A stretch of 15,476 nucleotides of DNA, taken from positions 1 through 15,476 of the forward strand of contig JACPAW010000130.1 in NCBI GenBank assembly GCA_016180605.1. The letters are read 5' to 3'. Source of the DNA: Candidatus Omnitrophota bacterium (GTDB lineage: Bacteria > Omnitrophota > Gorgyraeia > Aquiviventales > Aquiviventaceae). The stretch's first letter is position 1. Every line of letters starts with the position of its first letter. Position numbers and translations under genes: made by a program. The notes under the pieces were generated by a model. It was not told the origin of the DNA and searched no databases. It was given only the letters and a program-made list of their open reading frames with translations. Below, piece after piece: positions 5,979 to 13,380 of this stretch.

Positions 5979-7722
5979 GCCCTGCACCCGTCATAGACTC
6001 TGCAATCCTGTATTCGTGTGTCGCATCCCCATTCGTTGGTTCGCGCTGCAGAAAATCTTCCTGCTGTCGGTTCTGTGTCCAGCGGGCAAACGCATTCAAA
6101 TCCTGTGCTTTTTGCCAATCTTCCCGCGTACGCGCGAAAACCTGGGTGCGCATACTGGCATTCGCATCCCGTTCGAATTCCATCGTCACCGTCTTAAGCA
6201 AAAAGGGCCTTAAAATAAATGTCCCGTAGGCAAAACGCTCTGCTAGCTCGCGCTGCGAGGAAGTTAAAGGTGGAATATCTTGTATATGAGACAGCCGATT
6301 GAGGTATTCTTCGCGTGTGCTGGAGTCGATCGTAAACCCCTTATGATCGAAACGGCCGGTTCCCGCTGTCAAAACAGGAATCCCAAGACTTGCAGCTTCC
6401 ACCCCAACGGTACCGCGGACGGTTAAGCAAAAATCCATGATAGAAAAAAGCGAGTAGGTGCTGATATCCTCCTGCGGAGGTACAACCACCACATGAGGTG
6501 GAAGCTTTTCGACCAAGCGGCGGATGGCGATGAGTTCCCCAGGCTCTGTGTGAAGGCCTTCTCTGGAATTTTTAACGAGATTTGCGGGATGAATCTTGAT
6601 CACCCAGTTGACCTGCGGGTTAGCACAAGCTGCAGCGACTGCCTCAACCAGCCACGATTCATAGCTTTCAAAAAGATCGGTACCCCAGAAAAATGTCCCA
6701 TCCCAGAGGATGTGCGGGAAGATCACCGCTGTTTTTTTGTTGGGATCCAGTTTAAGCCTGCGCTTTAGTTCCTCCGGCTCGAATAGGCGTTTATTGAACT
6801 GGGTACCCACCTCGCTGCACCATTCTCCGCTGGCATACGTTCCGGCCCATTCGTTGAGTAATTCCTGGCGAAACGATTCCGTCCAGGGCATCTTAAGAAT
6901 AGCCTGCCATGAATCTGCAGAAAGGGATGCCGGATGTTCATCCTGATTTCCAAGATGATAGCGTTTCAGAAGCAAGGCATTGCTTTTGTGCGCGGCATAC
7001 CAGGCAAGCGTATCCACCCCCGTGCGAATGCAGCGATCGAACAATTCGCCATGCGGGGTATAGCCACGATCCACAAAAATTGCCAAATCCGGTCGCACCC
7101 GATTCAGAATGCCTTCGGCAGCCGCCGCATGAGCAATACCGATTGCCAAAGCTGAAGTGATTCGTTTGCGCATATCGGCACTCTGAAAATCAATGGCTCC
7201 AACCCGCAACTGCCGCAAAAGGCTTGAGGCGGCAAAGCGTCCCACACGCGTCCCCTGCCACTCAAAAGCCAGAAGATCCTCGAAGCCATGGACTTGGCGC
7301 ATGGCTCTCTTCGCCTCCTTCGTGCGTACGGGAGGAATAACATCATCCCAGCAAAGAATTCGTCGCACGCCGGCAAGCTTATAGTAGTGAAACAGCCAGG
7401 GATCATCGCGATTCAGGGCAACGCTCTCAAACCCTGCCAACTCAAGAGCCTTGATCAACCCCAGCTCTACCCTCACCCCTGCCTCAAATCCAAGTCCTGC
7501 AATGAGGGCAACCCGGCGATTGGAAGATTTTTCGCTCAAGGAAATCCCCAACGCTGCACCGTAACTCCTGGAAAACTGAGAAAACTCTGCTCGCCGTTGC
7601 GCATTCTTTCTTCTTTGATCCGGATGACTTAACAAGGTTGCTTGATTCCTTATCCTGCGCATGAAAGAAAGCAATCCGATGCGACGCAGAAATGATCGAA
7701 AAATTTCGCGCATCCAGCTCAC
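5968..7722 (-). CDS. Capsule polysaccharide biosynthesis-type GT-B-like protein
   Basis: A 584-residue soluble protein with a basic N-terminus. Two Rossmann-like halves are suggested: an N-terminal half starting VALIAGLGFEAGVRVELGLI (71-90) and a C-terminal half with TAVIFPHILWDG (331-342), VNWVIKIHP (371-379) and FCLTVRGTVGVEAASLGIPV (431-450). The KxHP and GT.G.EA..LGIPV signatures are typical of the capsule polysaccharide biosynthesis/export group (PF05159-like, KpsC/KpsS-like) and related GT-B glycosyltransferases. It probably adds a sugar to the growing polymer or to its lipid-linked linker at the cytoplasmic membrane face; donor unknown. The start is GTG at 7722, overlapping the formyltransferase stop (GTGA); an ATG at 7713 is possible. 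The C-terminal 60 residues are polar and Gln-rich. Confidence 0.7.
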   Translation of the reverse strand: MSWMREIFRSFLRRIGLLSFMRRIRNQATLLSHPDQRRKNAQRRAEFSQFSRSYGAALGISLSEKSSNRRVALIAGLGFEAGVRVELGLIKALELAGFESVALNRDDPWLFHYYKLAGVRRILCWDDVIPPVRTKEAKRAMRQVHGFEDLLAFEWQGTRVGRFAASSLLRQLRVGAIDFQSADMRKRITSALAIGIAHAAAAEGILNRVRPDLAIFVDRGYTPHGELFDRCIRTGVDTLAWYAAHKSNALLLKRYHLGNQDEHPASLSADSWQAILKMPWTESFRQELLNEWAGTYASGEWCSEVGTQFNKRLFEPEELKRRLKLDPNKKTAVIFPHILWDGTFFWGTDLFESYESWLVEAVAAACANPQVNWVIKIHPANLVKNSREGLHTEPGELIAIRRLVEKLPPHVVVVPPQEDISTYSLFSIMDFCLTVRGTVGVEAASLGIPVLTAGTGRFDHKGFTIDSSTREEYLNRLSHIQDIPPLTSSQRELAERFAYGTFILRPFLLKTVTMEFERDANASMRTQVFARTREDWQKAQDLNAFARWTQNRQQEDFLQREPTNGDATHEYRIAESMTGAGHGN

Positions 7723-8528
7723 TTCTCACTTTGCGATGGAACCAAACCATCGAGGGAAATCAAGTGAATGCGCCTCTTGGAAGCTGCCTCCAGATAGCGC
7801 GCAATCATTCCTCCCCTTAGACTCTTGTAATAACGCTCCAAGGATTCCGGGGTAAAATCCCGAACCCGGTAATAACGACCATCCGGTGGCTTCCACTGGC
7901 TGACCCGATTCAAATCCTTTCCATCGCGAAGAAGACTCAGGGCCTGGCCAAGAACGTCCGCGCTTTTTTCGATGACCTGGCAGCCAATAGTATGCACGGT
8001 ATCTTCTGGGATAAACTCCGGCCGGACGTGGGCGATGATGTCTCCTGTATCGATTCCCGCATCCAGGTGCAAGAGGGTTGAACCGACATACTCCAGCTCA
8101 TTGTTGACGAACGGCCAAAAATTCGTGCCGCTTCCCCGATAATAAGGAGAAAGCCCCAAATGCAAATTGATTGTCTTTCCTGCAGGCAACTTGCTCAAAA
8201 GCAGCGGCTTGATCAAAGAAGCCCCAAAAACAACGCAGGCATCCGCTTTGAAATTCTCGATGGTACAACAAGTGGATGGTAAGTTCACTTCCCCATAGAG
8301 AATAGGATAGGTACTTGCCGTAAATTTCTCATTTCCGGAAAACCACGCTTGTTCTGCCTCAAAGCGCAGCCGGAAGTGTTCTCGTATGGGATATTCTGTG
8401 CTGCCTTGAGTCTGGGCATCGCTGGGGCGGCACTCGGAGATGACAAGCACCTGTTCTGCACATTCCGTCAGGGCGTTGGCGACGAACTTGTGCCGTATCG
8501 CGTTACTGGTGAGGATCAGCAGTTTCAT
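7719..8528 (-). CDS. Formyltransferase-family protein (probable sugar N-formyltransferase)
   Basis: A 269-residue member of the formyltetrahydrofolate-dependent formyltransferase fold (GART/Fmt-like). The catalytic Asn-His-Asp arrangement is visible as Asn121 and His123 in INLHLGLSPYYRGSG, and Asp160 in LDAGIDTGDI (155-164). In surface-polysaccharide loci such enzymes usually N-formylate an amino sugar nucleotide. No aminotransferase making a 4-amino sugar is in the window, so the substrate is open. I start it at ATG 8528 (MKLLILTSN); the frame is open to 8723, but that extension is encoded by repeats. Its stop overlaps the next gene (GTGA). Length is shorter than Met-tRNA formyltransferase (about 310), arguing against a housekeeping Fmt. 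Confidence 0.8.
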   Translation of the reverse strand: MKLLILTSNAIRHKFVANALTECAEQVLVISECRPSDAQTQGSTEYPIREHFRLRFEAEQAWFSGNEKFTASTYPILYGEVNLPSTCCTIENFKADACVVFGASLIKPLLLSKLPAGKTINLHLGLSPYYRGSGTNFWPFVNNELEYVGSTLLHLDAGIDTGDIIAHVRPEFIPEDTVHTIGCQVIEKSADVLGQALSLLRDGKDLNRVSQWKPPDGRYYRVRDFTPESLERYYKSLRGGMIARYLEAASKRRIHLISLDGLVPSQSEK

Positions 8529-9711
8529 GAATGACCTCAGGATGCCGAATATCAGCGGGGGCATGGGACGTGGGGCGTGGGGCGTGGGTTTTCCCCTGCC
8601 CCCCGTCTCCTGCGACCGAGCCAGCACAATCTTCGCTGGCGAGGGAGTGCCGCGAAACGCTGGTTTCGCGGCCCCCCTGCCCCCTTTGTACGATTCTCTC
8701 AATGGTTTTATGCAGCGTCTCATCCGTATCGGTGCTCATGGGCATGTACCGGCCCAGTTCATAGGCGGAGGTGGTCTGGGTATTCAAGATTTCTTCTACA
8801 GTAAAAGCTAAATCATAATCTCGTGTACGCGCGATAAGGGCTTCCCAAGTTAAACAGTCCTGCTTTCCGCCAAAAGGATAGCTCAATGCATCCACGTGGA
8901 CTTGAAAAGTAGCCTCTAGGAATTTCTTTGGCTCAATCACTTCGGCATGAAAAAGGCTTTCATCTTCATTTAAAACGGCAACCGAGACATGCGTGTGCGA
9001 GTGCACGCCGATTGCATGCCCCATCGCAATCATTTCGCGCACTTGAGCTTCACTTAAGTGCATGGACTCAAAAACGGATGGATATCGCTTCACAAGAAGG
9101 GTGCGATAAATTTCAAGCAGCACTGCACGTGTCTGCGAAACGGAGAACCGATAGCGAAACGTCTGCTTTAACTGGGCAATGATTTCCCAGGGGTCCTGCT
9201 TGCCTACCTCGAAAACCACATCATACTGTTGGATAGGCAGGCGGTACTCTTCCAGAGCGTTTCGGTAGTGTTCCAGGAAAGAAGTCAATCCTGCAGCGGC
9301 AATGCCATAATGTAGGATCGTCGGATTGGCCGGCAGCTTCTCCTTCAGTATGCAGGTAGGCAGAAAGAAATAGGCAGAAAGCCCTCGCTGTGCCAAGATT
9401 TGGGCCGCTTGATAGTGATCCGCCAGACCATCATCAAAAGTAAGCAAGATGCCGATTTTCTGTGAGGATAAAGAGAATGTCCCTTTTGAAAAGCGCATTA
9501 CCTCTTGAGGTCGCAATAGCTGGTAGTTGCCTTGCAGCATATCCAAATGTTTTGAGAATTCCTGCTGATTGGTCCCCAAGAGGCGATGGAAAGAACCTTC
9601 CTTCTTTTGAGTGTCCCGAATGTAGTGGTAACACAATGCGACGTAACCTGCCACGGAAGTTTGCTTTGAGCTCTTCTTGGTGCTGGACCTAACTTGCAGC
9701 ACTTCCGCCAT
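8503..9711 (-). CDS. Polysaccharide deacetylase (NodB/CE4 family) with repeat-encoded tail
   Basis: A 402-residue protein of the carbohydrate esterase 4 fold. YVALCYHYI (23-31) is the typical first strand, TFDDG (91-95) carries the metal-binding and catalytic aspartates, HSHTH (237-241) supplies the metal histidines, and YPFGG (278-282) follows. It likely removes an N-acetyl group from a polymer or lipid-linked sugar. No signal peptide is evident, so a cytoplasmic or peripheral location is possible. The family sequence ends near residue 342; residues 343-402 are encoded by the repeat cluster at 8556-8688 and what follows, and are low-complexity. The ORF ends 26 bp inside the formyltransferase gene. 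It starts 3 nt after the dehydratase stop. Confidence 0.88.
   Translation of the reverse strand: MAEVLQVRSSTKKSSKQTSVAGYVALCYHYIRDTQKKEGSFHRLLGTNQQEFSKHLDMLQGNYQLLRPQEVMRFSKGTFSLSSQKIGILLTFDDGLADHYQAAQILAQRGLSAYFFLPTCILKEKLPANPTILHYGIAAAGLTSFLEHYRNALEEYRLPIQQYDVVFEVGKQDPWEIIAQLKQTFRYRFSVSQTRAVLLEIYRTLLVKRYPSVFESMHLSEAQVREMIAMGHAIGVHSHTHVSVAVLNEDESLFHAEVIEPKKFLEATFQVHVDALSYPFGGKQDCLTWEALIARTRDYDLAFTVEEILNTQTTSAYELGRYMPMSTDTDETLHKTIERIVQRGQGGRETSVSRHSLASEDCAGSVAGDGGQGKTHAPRPTSHAPADIRHPEVIHETADPHQ
8556..8688. repeat. GC-rich repeat, family B copy 2, with two nested hairpins
   Basis: The 8557-8610 part contains GGGGCGT heptamer iterations, then TTTTCCCC and CCCCCCGTCTCC, matching the block order at 2092-2166. 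Between this and a second C-rich flank (8673-8685) lie two perfect hairpins: 8620-8640 (GCCAGC, 9-nt loop, GCTGGC) and 8649-8672 (GCCGCGAAAC, loop GCTG, GTTTCGCGGC, 10-bp stem). The arrangement looks like one palindromic element inserted into another. It encodes the odd tail of the deacetylase ORF. Confidence 0.75.
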
Positions 9712-9714
9712 TGG

Positions 9715-10797
9715 TTATGACTCAACCGCTAGACTGTTTGTGGGTGTAGCCGCAGCGGACATGGAATCCAAGATGCCTTCTTCAGTGAGCAAGTCTCGGA
9801 TTTCTTGTTTCGTCAGCCGGAGCGCATCGCGTGAAGTCAGCGGCCCCTTCAAAACATGCGTCTCTGCGGGACGCTCCACGAGTGTTGGCAGAAACAGCCC
9901 GCTTTTAAGGACATACAAGTCGCCTGTTTCTTGGACATAGCGTGCATCCGATTCGGAAATCAGCTCCTCGTGCATCTTTTCGCCGGGCCTGACTCCAATT
10001 TCCCGAATGCGAATGCGCCGGGGATCTTTGCCAACAAGAGGTGCCAGGGTCTCGATCATCACTTCCGCCAAATCCACAATGCGCAGGCTTCGCATCTTCA
10101 GGAGAAAAATTTCCCGTCCTTGCATCGCCGCACACGCGGTCAAAATCAACCACATCACCTGGTCATTCGACATAATAAAACGCGTCATTTCCGCCGAAGT
10201 GACCGTTACTTCTTCTCCTTTAAGGATTTGCTCTTTGAAGATGCGCACGACAGACCCGCTGGAATTAAAAACATTTCCAAACCGAACACAGGAAAACAGA
10301 CTCTTGGAGCCGCCGATAGCGGCATTGAGCATGAGTTTCTCACTCAGCAGCTTGGTTGCCCCAAGCGTGTTTACCGGGTTAACTGCCTTATCCGTGCTGA
10401 TGAGCAGCGTTTTCTCAACCCCACTGCGCAGAGCTGTTTGGATGACGTTCTGAGTGCCCATGACATTGGTTAAGACGGCATCGTGTGGGTTGTATTCGCA
10501 TAAAGGCACATGTTTATAGGCTGCGGCGTGGATTAAGATATCGACCCCTTCCGTTGCCATCTCCAGGCGCAATCGATCGCGGATGTCCCCGATGAAGAAG
10601 CGGACATTCGCATAGCGACTTAATTGTTGTTGCAGCTCAAACAGCCGGTTTTCGTTGTTATCGAAGACGCGCACTCGAGCCGGCTCTAAAGTCAATAACC
10701 GCTCTACGAGTGCTGAGCCGATGGAACCGCAACCACCAGTAACCAAAATGGTCTTTCCCCGGTATGTCTGTGTCAGTTGTGCCAAGTGTTTCGTCAT
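9715..10797 (-). CDS. CapD/FlaA1-type UDP-N-acetylhexosamine dehydratase (LegB/PseB-like)
   Basis: A 360-residue soluble short-form member of the polysaccharide biosynthesis CapD family. It contains the NAD(P) loop TGGCGSIGS (20-28), AAAYKHVP (91-98), STDKAVNPVNTLGATK (134-149), FGNVFNSSGSV (173-183) and VRPGEKMHEEL, all family hallmarks. Members act as UDP-GlcNAc 4,6-dehydratases (inverting or retaining) at the start of legionaminic, pseudaminic or N-acetylfucosamine-type pathways. Next to neuC/neuB/neuA-like genes, a LegB role is likely. The residue usually Tyr or Met before GATK is Leu145. Two ATGs lie in tandem (10800, 10797); AAGGGGAG at 10801-10808 spaces better to the second, so I use it. 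It is 3 nt before the deacetylase gene. Confidence 0.85.
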   Translation of the reverse strand: MTKHLAQLTQTYRGKTILVTGGCGSIGSALVERLLTLEPARVRVFDNNENRLFELQQQLSRYANVRFFIGDIRDRLRLEMATEGVDILIHAAAYKHVPLCEYNPHDAVLTNVMGTQNVIQTALRSGVEKTLLISTDKAVNPVNTLGATKLLSEKLMLNAAIGGSKSLFSCVRFGNVFNSSGSVVRIFKEQILKGEEVTVTSAEMTRFIMSNDQVMWLILTACAAMQGREIFLLKMRSLRIVDLAEVMIETLAPLVGKDPRRIRIREIGVRPGEKMHEELISESDARYVQETGDLYVLKSGLFLPTLVERPAETHVLKGPLTSRDALRLTKQEIRDLLTEEGILDSMSAAATPTNSLAVES

Positions 10798-10814
10798 CAT
10801 CTCCCCTTTACCGG

Positions 10815-11966
10815 CTAATAGGCCAACCGTTTATCGAGCAACTCCTGCGAGAGTGATATTTCCTTGATGATTTTAAGGATTCGTTCGGATGAACGGCCAT
10901 CGCCATAAGGGCTCACGCAATCTGTCAGCGAGGCTTTAAATTTCGGATCTAGCGCTTGCTGCACGCCCTTGGCAATCGACTCCACCCCATGCTCCACATC
11001 GATGACATTACGCGTCCGCAGGCGACCTCGCTCCCGATTGCCGATATTGACGGTGGGCAACTGAAGGGCTGGAGCTTCGATGATGCCGCAGCTGGAATTT
11101 CCCACTAATACCGCTGCATGAGTCAAAGCGCTGAGGAAAACACGGCGCTCTAGATTCGGAGCCACGCAAGATACCAGGCGGCCCTCGCAATCCTGGATAG
11201 CCCGCTGGATTTCCACACTACCCGGATCCACGTTGGGATTGATGATCAAAGCTTGCAGGCTCAATTGCTGTAGTGCTTGTAATAGGCTAATCATGTGCTG
11301 GTAGGAACCATTAGCGCTGAGGGTTTCCCCGTGAAAGAGAACGACTGCCGTGGGCTTCGAAAAATCGAGTCCGATGGTAGCAGACAACTCCGTTTGGCCA
11401 AGTTTTGGTTCGTGGATGACGCCATCCAGCATGGGGGCCCCGGTAACGAAGATGCGTTTCTTCTCTTCTCCCATGCGCTCAAGGCGGGAAGCGGCATCGG
11501 TATTTGCCGTAAAAAGCAGGTGCGCAAACCGGCTAATCGCATGCCGGGTAATGCCATCAATGTTGCCGGAGATTTCCCCTGCTTGGATATGTCCAACCGG
11601 CAGATTCATGTAAGCGGCACTGACCGTTGCCGCCAACATTTCTCCCCGATCACCGGAAACCAGCACCAGATCCGGCTGCAGCATATCGAAAGCCTGGATG
11701 AAGCCGGTCATCCCAACGGCAACCGATTGGGCATGGCTTACCGCGGTATCTCCTGAAACGATCATGCTGACCTTGGCAGCAATGGGGAAACCATCCTGCT
11801 CGATGAGATTGACGGTATAGCCAAATTCCTTAAGCAGGTGTGTACCGGAGACGATCAACTGCAACTCCAAAAGCGGATCATTCCGCATCAGCTCCATGAG
11901 CCGCTTGGTATAGCCGTATTCCGCTCGAGTTGCCGTTACTATTGCCACGCGTCTTCGTTGGGTCAT
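10815..11966 (-). CDS. neuC: UDP-N-acetylglucosamine 2-epimerase, hydrolysing (NeuC/LegG-like)
   Basis: A 383-residue GT-B-fold enzyme that converts a UDP-GlcNAc derivative into free ManNAc (or the 2,4-diacetamido analogue) plus UDP, feeding the nonulosonic acid synthase. Seen: RVAIVTATRAEYGYT (6-20) as the N-terminal Rossmann start; VLVSGDRGEM (101-110); HIQAGEISGNIDGITRHAISR (a 21-residue block beginning near 126, with GE and RHAISR conserved); VTGAPMLDG (174-182); and LVGNSSCGIIEAP with NIGNRERGR in the C-terminal domain. The frame is open upstream to 12044, but that part is repeat DNA; ATG 11966 matches the family start. The stop lies 17 nt before the chosen dehydratase ATG. Whether it belongs to sialic or legionaminic acid synthesis is not decided by sequence; the neighbouring dehydratase favours the latter. 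Confidence 0.88.
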   Translation of the reverse strand: MTQRRRVAIVTATRAEYGYTKRLMELMRNDPLLELQLIVSGTHLLKEFGYTVNLIEQDGFPIAAKVSMIVSGDTAVSHAQSVAVGMTGFIQAFDMLQPDLVLVSGDRGEMLAATVSAAYMNLPVGHIQAGEISGNIDGITRHAISRFAHLLFTANTDAASRLERMGEEKKRIFVTGAPMLDGVIHEPKLGQTELSATIGLDFSKPTAVVLFHGETLSANGSYQHMISLLQALQQLSLQALIINPNVDPGSVEIQRAIQDCEGRLVSCVAPNLERRVFLSALTHAAVLVGNSSCGIIEAPALQLPTVNIGNRERGRLRTRNVIDVEHGVESIAKGVQQALDPKFKASLTDCVSPYGDGRSSERILKIIKEISLSQELLDKRLAY

Positions 11967-12014
11967 CGTACGTTCTCGCACTAGCGTCCTAATTTGACAG
12001 TCGCGCAATCCACG

Positions 12015-12119
12015 GCAGCGGGTCCTGCCGCTTCGCCACCCCATACATCCTCGCCGCGTCGGACTATCGCCGCCGTCGGCTCCGGTGTATGGGGTCCCCG
12101 TCGAAGCGTCACCCGCTGT
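12015..12119 (-). repeat. About 105-bp nested-hairpin element between neuB and neuC
   Basis: Three pairs of complementary blocks are nested: CAGCGGGT 12016-12023 with ACCCGCTG 12111-12118; GCTTCG 12030-12035 with CGAAGC 12102-12107; CCCCATACA 12039-12047 with TGTATGGGG 12086-12094. The core (12048-12085) is GC-rich with CCG/CGG runs. The whole can fold as one long hairpin in RNA or cruciform DNA. It occupies the only sizeable non-coding gap here (11967-12156). It could be a palindromic mobile element or a structured transcript element; no transposase or U-run is seen. Confidence 0.8.
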
Positions 12120-12156
12120 CTTGCAGTTTGTCGACAGAGCGGATTGGTATCCATTT

Positions 12157-13275
12157 TCATCGTCGATTAGTCACAACCGTTGGCCGTGCCGCACTGCGTG
12201 GTGTTCGCTTGGTTGAAGGAGGCACTGCTGAAGTTTTTTGTTCTAGATCCTTCCAGCGCAGCTGGGTATCTTTTGGAATGTCTTGCCGTGCCACGGAACC
12301 GATGACTTGGTTTAAGGCTTTTGCCGGAATCCCATCCTGCCCCGGACCTGGGCGTTTGACCCATACCATCTCTTCTCGAATCACTTGTCCTTTTAAGATG
12401 GGCACCTCAGACACGACACTCTCTCTTGCCCAAGCGACAATCTCGGCTTCCTCTTTGAATATGCGCCGCTCATAGCCCATGGCCTGGAATATCGCACCGG
12501 AACCCTTAACTAACTCCGCCAGCTCATTGGGTTCAATGGACACCGGGTGATCCGGTCCCTCTTGAAGCCGATCCAGCGTGTAATGCTTCTCAAGGACGCA
12601 AGCACCGAGAGCCACGGCACCCAGTGCTGTGTAAATCCCGCGCGAGTGATCGGAAAGACCCACCGGAACCGAAAATCGCTGCGTATAGGTCGGAATCATG
12701 CCAAGGTTCACAAGAGGATACGGGGTTGGATAGGCGGAAACGCAATGGGTAAGGATAAGAGGAGTTCCGATCTTTTTAATCAAATCCACCGTTTCCTGGA
12801 TTTCTTCAACCGTGCACATGCCGGTTGAGACAATCATGGGCTTGCCCTTCTTGGCGATATGCGCTTGAAGAGGCAGGTTGGTTAATTCTCCAGAGCCAGT
12901 CTTAAACACCAAGACTCCGAGTTCCTCTAGGAGGTCTGATGCCTCACGGCTAAAGGGCGTACAAAGGTATAAAATACCCAGCTGTTCGCAAAGCCGCTTC
13001 AGCTGGCGATGTTCATCGATGTCCAGATGCGTTTTGATAAGGATGTCGTAGAGCGGCTCCTTAAAGTTAGAAGAAGAGGGTACGGTGCGCAGCATTTCCC
13101 GATCGGGCAAGTGCAGCTGAAACTTGATCGCATCCGCTCCTACCGCATGCGCGAGATAGACCATGCGCTTGGCGTGTTCCACATCCCCCTGGTGATTGAC
13201 AGCAGCCTCCGCGATGATAAATGGCCGATGCCCGGGCCCAACAAGACGGTTGCCGATCTTAACGGGCTCGATCAT
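12157..13275 (-). CDS. neuB: N-acetylneuraminate/legionaminate synthase (NeuB family)
   Basis: A 372-residue sialic-acid-synthase family enzyme condensing phosphoenolpyruvate with ManNAc or a diamino analogue. The TIM-barrel part shows FIIAEAAVNHQGD (19-31), AIKFQ (49-53), LCTPFSREASDLL (104-116), KTGSGELTNLPL (125-136), IVSTGMCT (148-155), GLSDHSRG (206-213) and EKHYTLD (229-235). The C-terminal SAF (antifreeze-like) domain spans about 285-345. The TGSGELTNLP form is common in the legionaminate branch, but this is not decisive. The ATG at 13275 has an excellent AAAGGAG 8 nt upstream, preferred over an in-frame ATG at 13305 that lies inside a repeat. The last 26 residues (from KTSAVPP) are Pro/Arg/Thr-rich and absent from typical members. 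Confidence 0.93.
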   Translation of the reverse strand: MIEPVKIGNRLVGPGHRPFIIAEAAVNHQGDVEHAKRMVYLAHAVGADAIKFQLHLPDREMLRTVPSSSNFKEPLYDILIKTHLDIDEHRQLKRLCEQLGILYLCTPFSREASDLLEELGVLVFKTGSGELTNLPLQAHIAKKGKPMIVSTGMCTVEEIQETVDLIKKIGTPLILTHCVSAYPTPYPLVNLGMIPTYTQRFSVPVGLSDHSRGIYTALGAVALGACVLEKHYTLDRLQEGPDHPVSIEPNELAELVKGSGAIFQAMGYERRIFKEEAEIVAWARESVVSEVPILKGQVIREEMVWVKRPGPGQDGIPAKALNQVIGSVARQDIPKDTQLRWKDLEQKTSAVPPSTKRTPRSAARPTVVTNRR

Positions 13276-13283
13276 ATTCTTTT

Positions 13284-13290
13284 CTCCTTT
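13284..13290 (-). promoter_or_regulatory. Strong ribosome binding site of neuB
   Basis: AAAGGAG on the minus strand, 8 nt before the ATG at 13275. It decides the start over the longer frame, and is among the clearest Shine-Dalgarno sequences in the window. It sits just downstream of a 40-bp palindrome. Confidence 0.85.
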
Positions 13291-13292
13291 TA

Positions 13293-13380
13293 GTCCCACC
13301 GGCATTGATTTGCTTCGCTAATCAGGTGGGACTCTTTATTGTCCCACCGGTATTGATTTGCGAAGTAAATCAGGTGGGAC
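13293..13380. repeat. Pair of 40-bp palindromic repeats (GTCCCACC...GGTGGGAC)
   Basis: Copies at 13293-13332 and 13341-13380 are separated by 8 nt. Each has perfect 8-bp outer arms GTCCCACC/GGTGGGAC, a 5-nt one-sided bulge, an inner near-perfect 8-bp stem (TGATTTGC with GCTAATCA or GTAAATCA) and a 3-nt loop. The loops are TTC in one and GAA in the other, reverse complements of each other. The neuA-like gene's last codons and TGA stop lie in copy 2. No U-run follows, so they are not simple terminators. Confidence 0.9.

Noticed and set aside
8529..8723. N-terminal extension of the formyltransferase ORF
   Set aside because: Entirely repeat-encoded and overlapping the deacetylase; the family start MKLLILTSN is at 8528.
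9856..10473. 205-residue plus-strand ORF opposite the dehydratase
   Set aside because: Antisense to a strongly conserved family sequence; no independent support.
11967..12044. 26-residue N-terminal extension of the NeuC-like ORF
   Set aside because: Encoded partly by the nested hairpin and absent from the family; ATG 11966 fits the conserved start.
11981..12160. 59-codon minus-strand ORF in the neuB-neuC gap, starting with an ATGA overlap on the neuB stop
   Set aside because: It lies across the nested hairpin, has no recognisable domain and an Arg/Gly/Pro-rich composition expected of repeat DNA; no evidence that it is a gene.
13293..13380. Possible rho-independent terminator or mini CRISPR from the paired palindromes
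   Set aside because: No run of T follows either hairpin on the minus strand, and the 8-nt spacing is far too short for CRISPR spacers.
2092..13380. Insertion sequence as the source of the repeats
   Set aside because: No transposase-like ORF or flanking target-site duplication was seen; the elements are at most non-autonomous.
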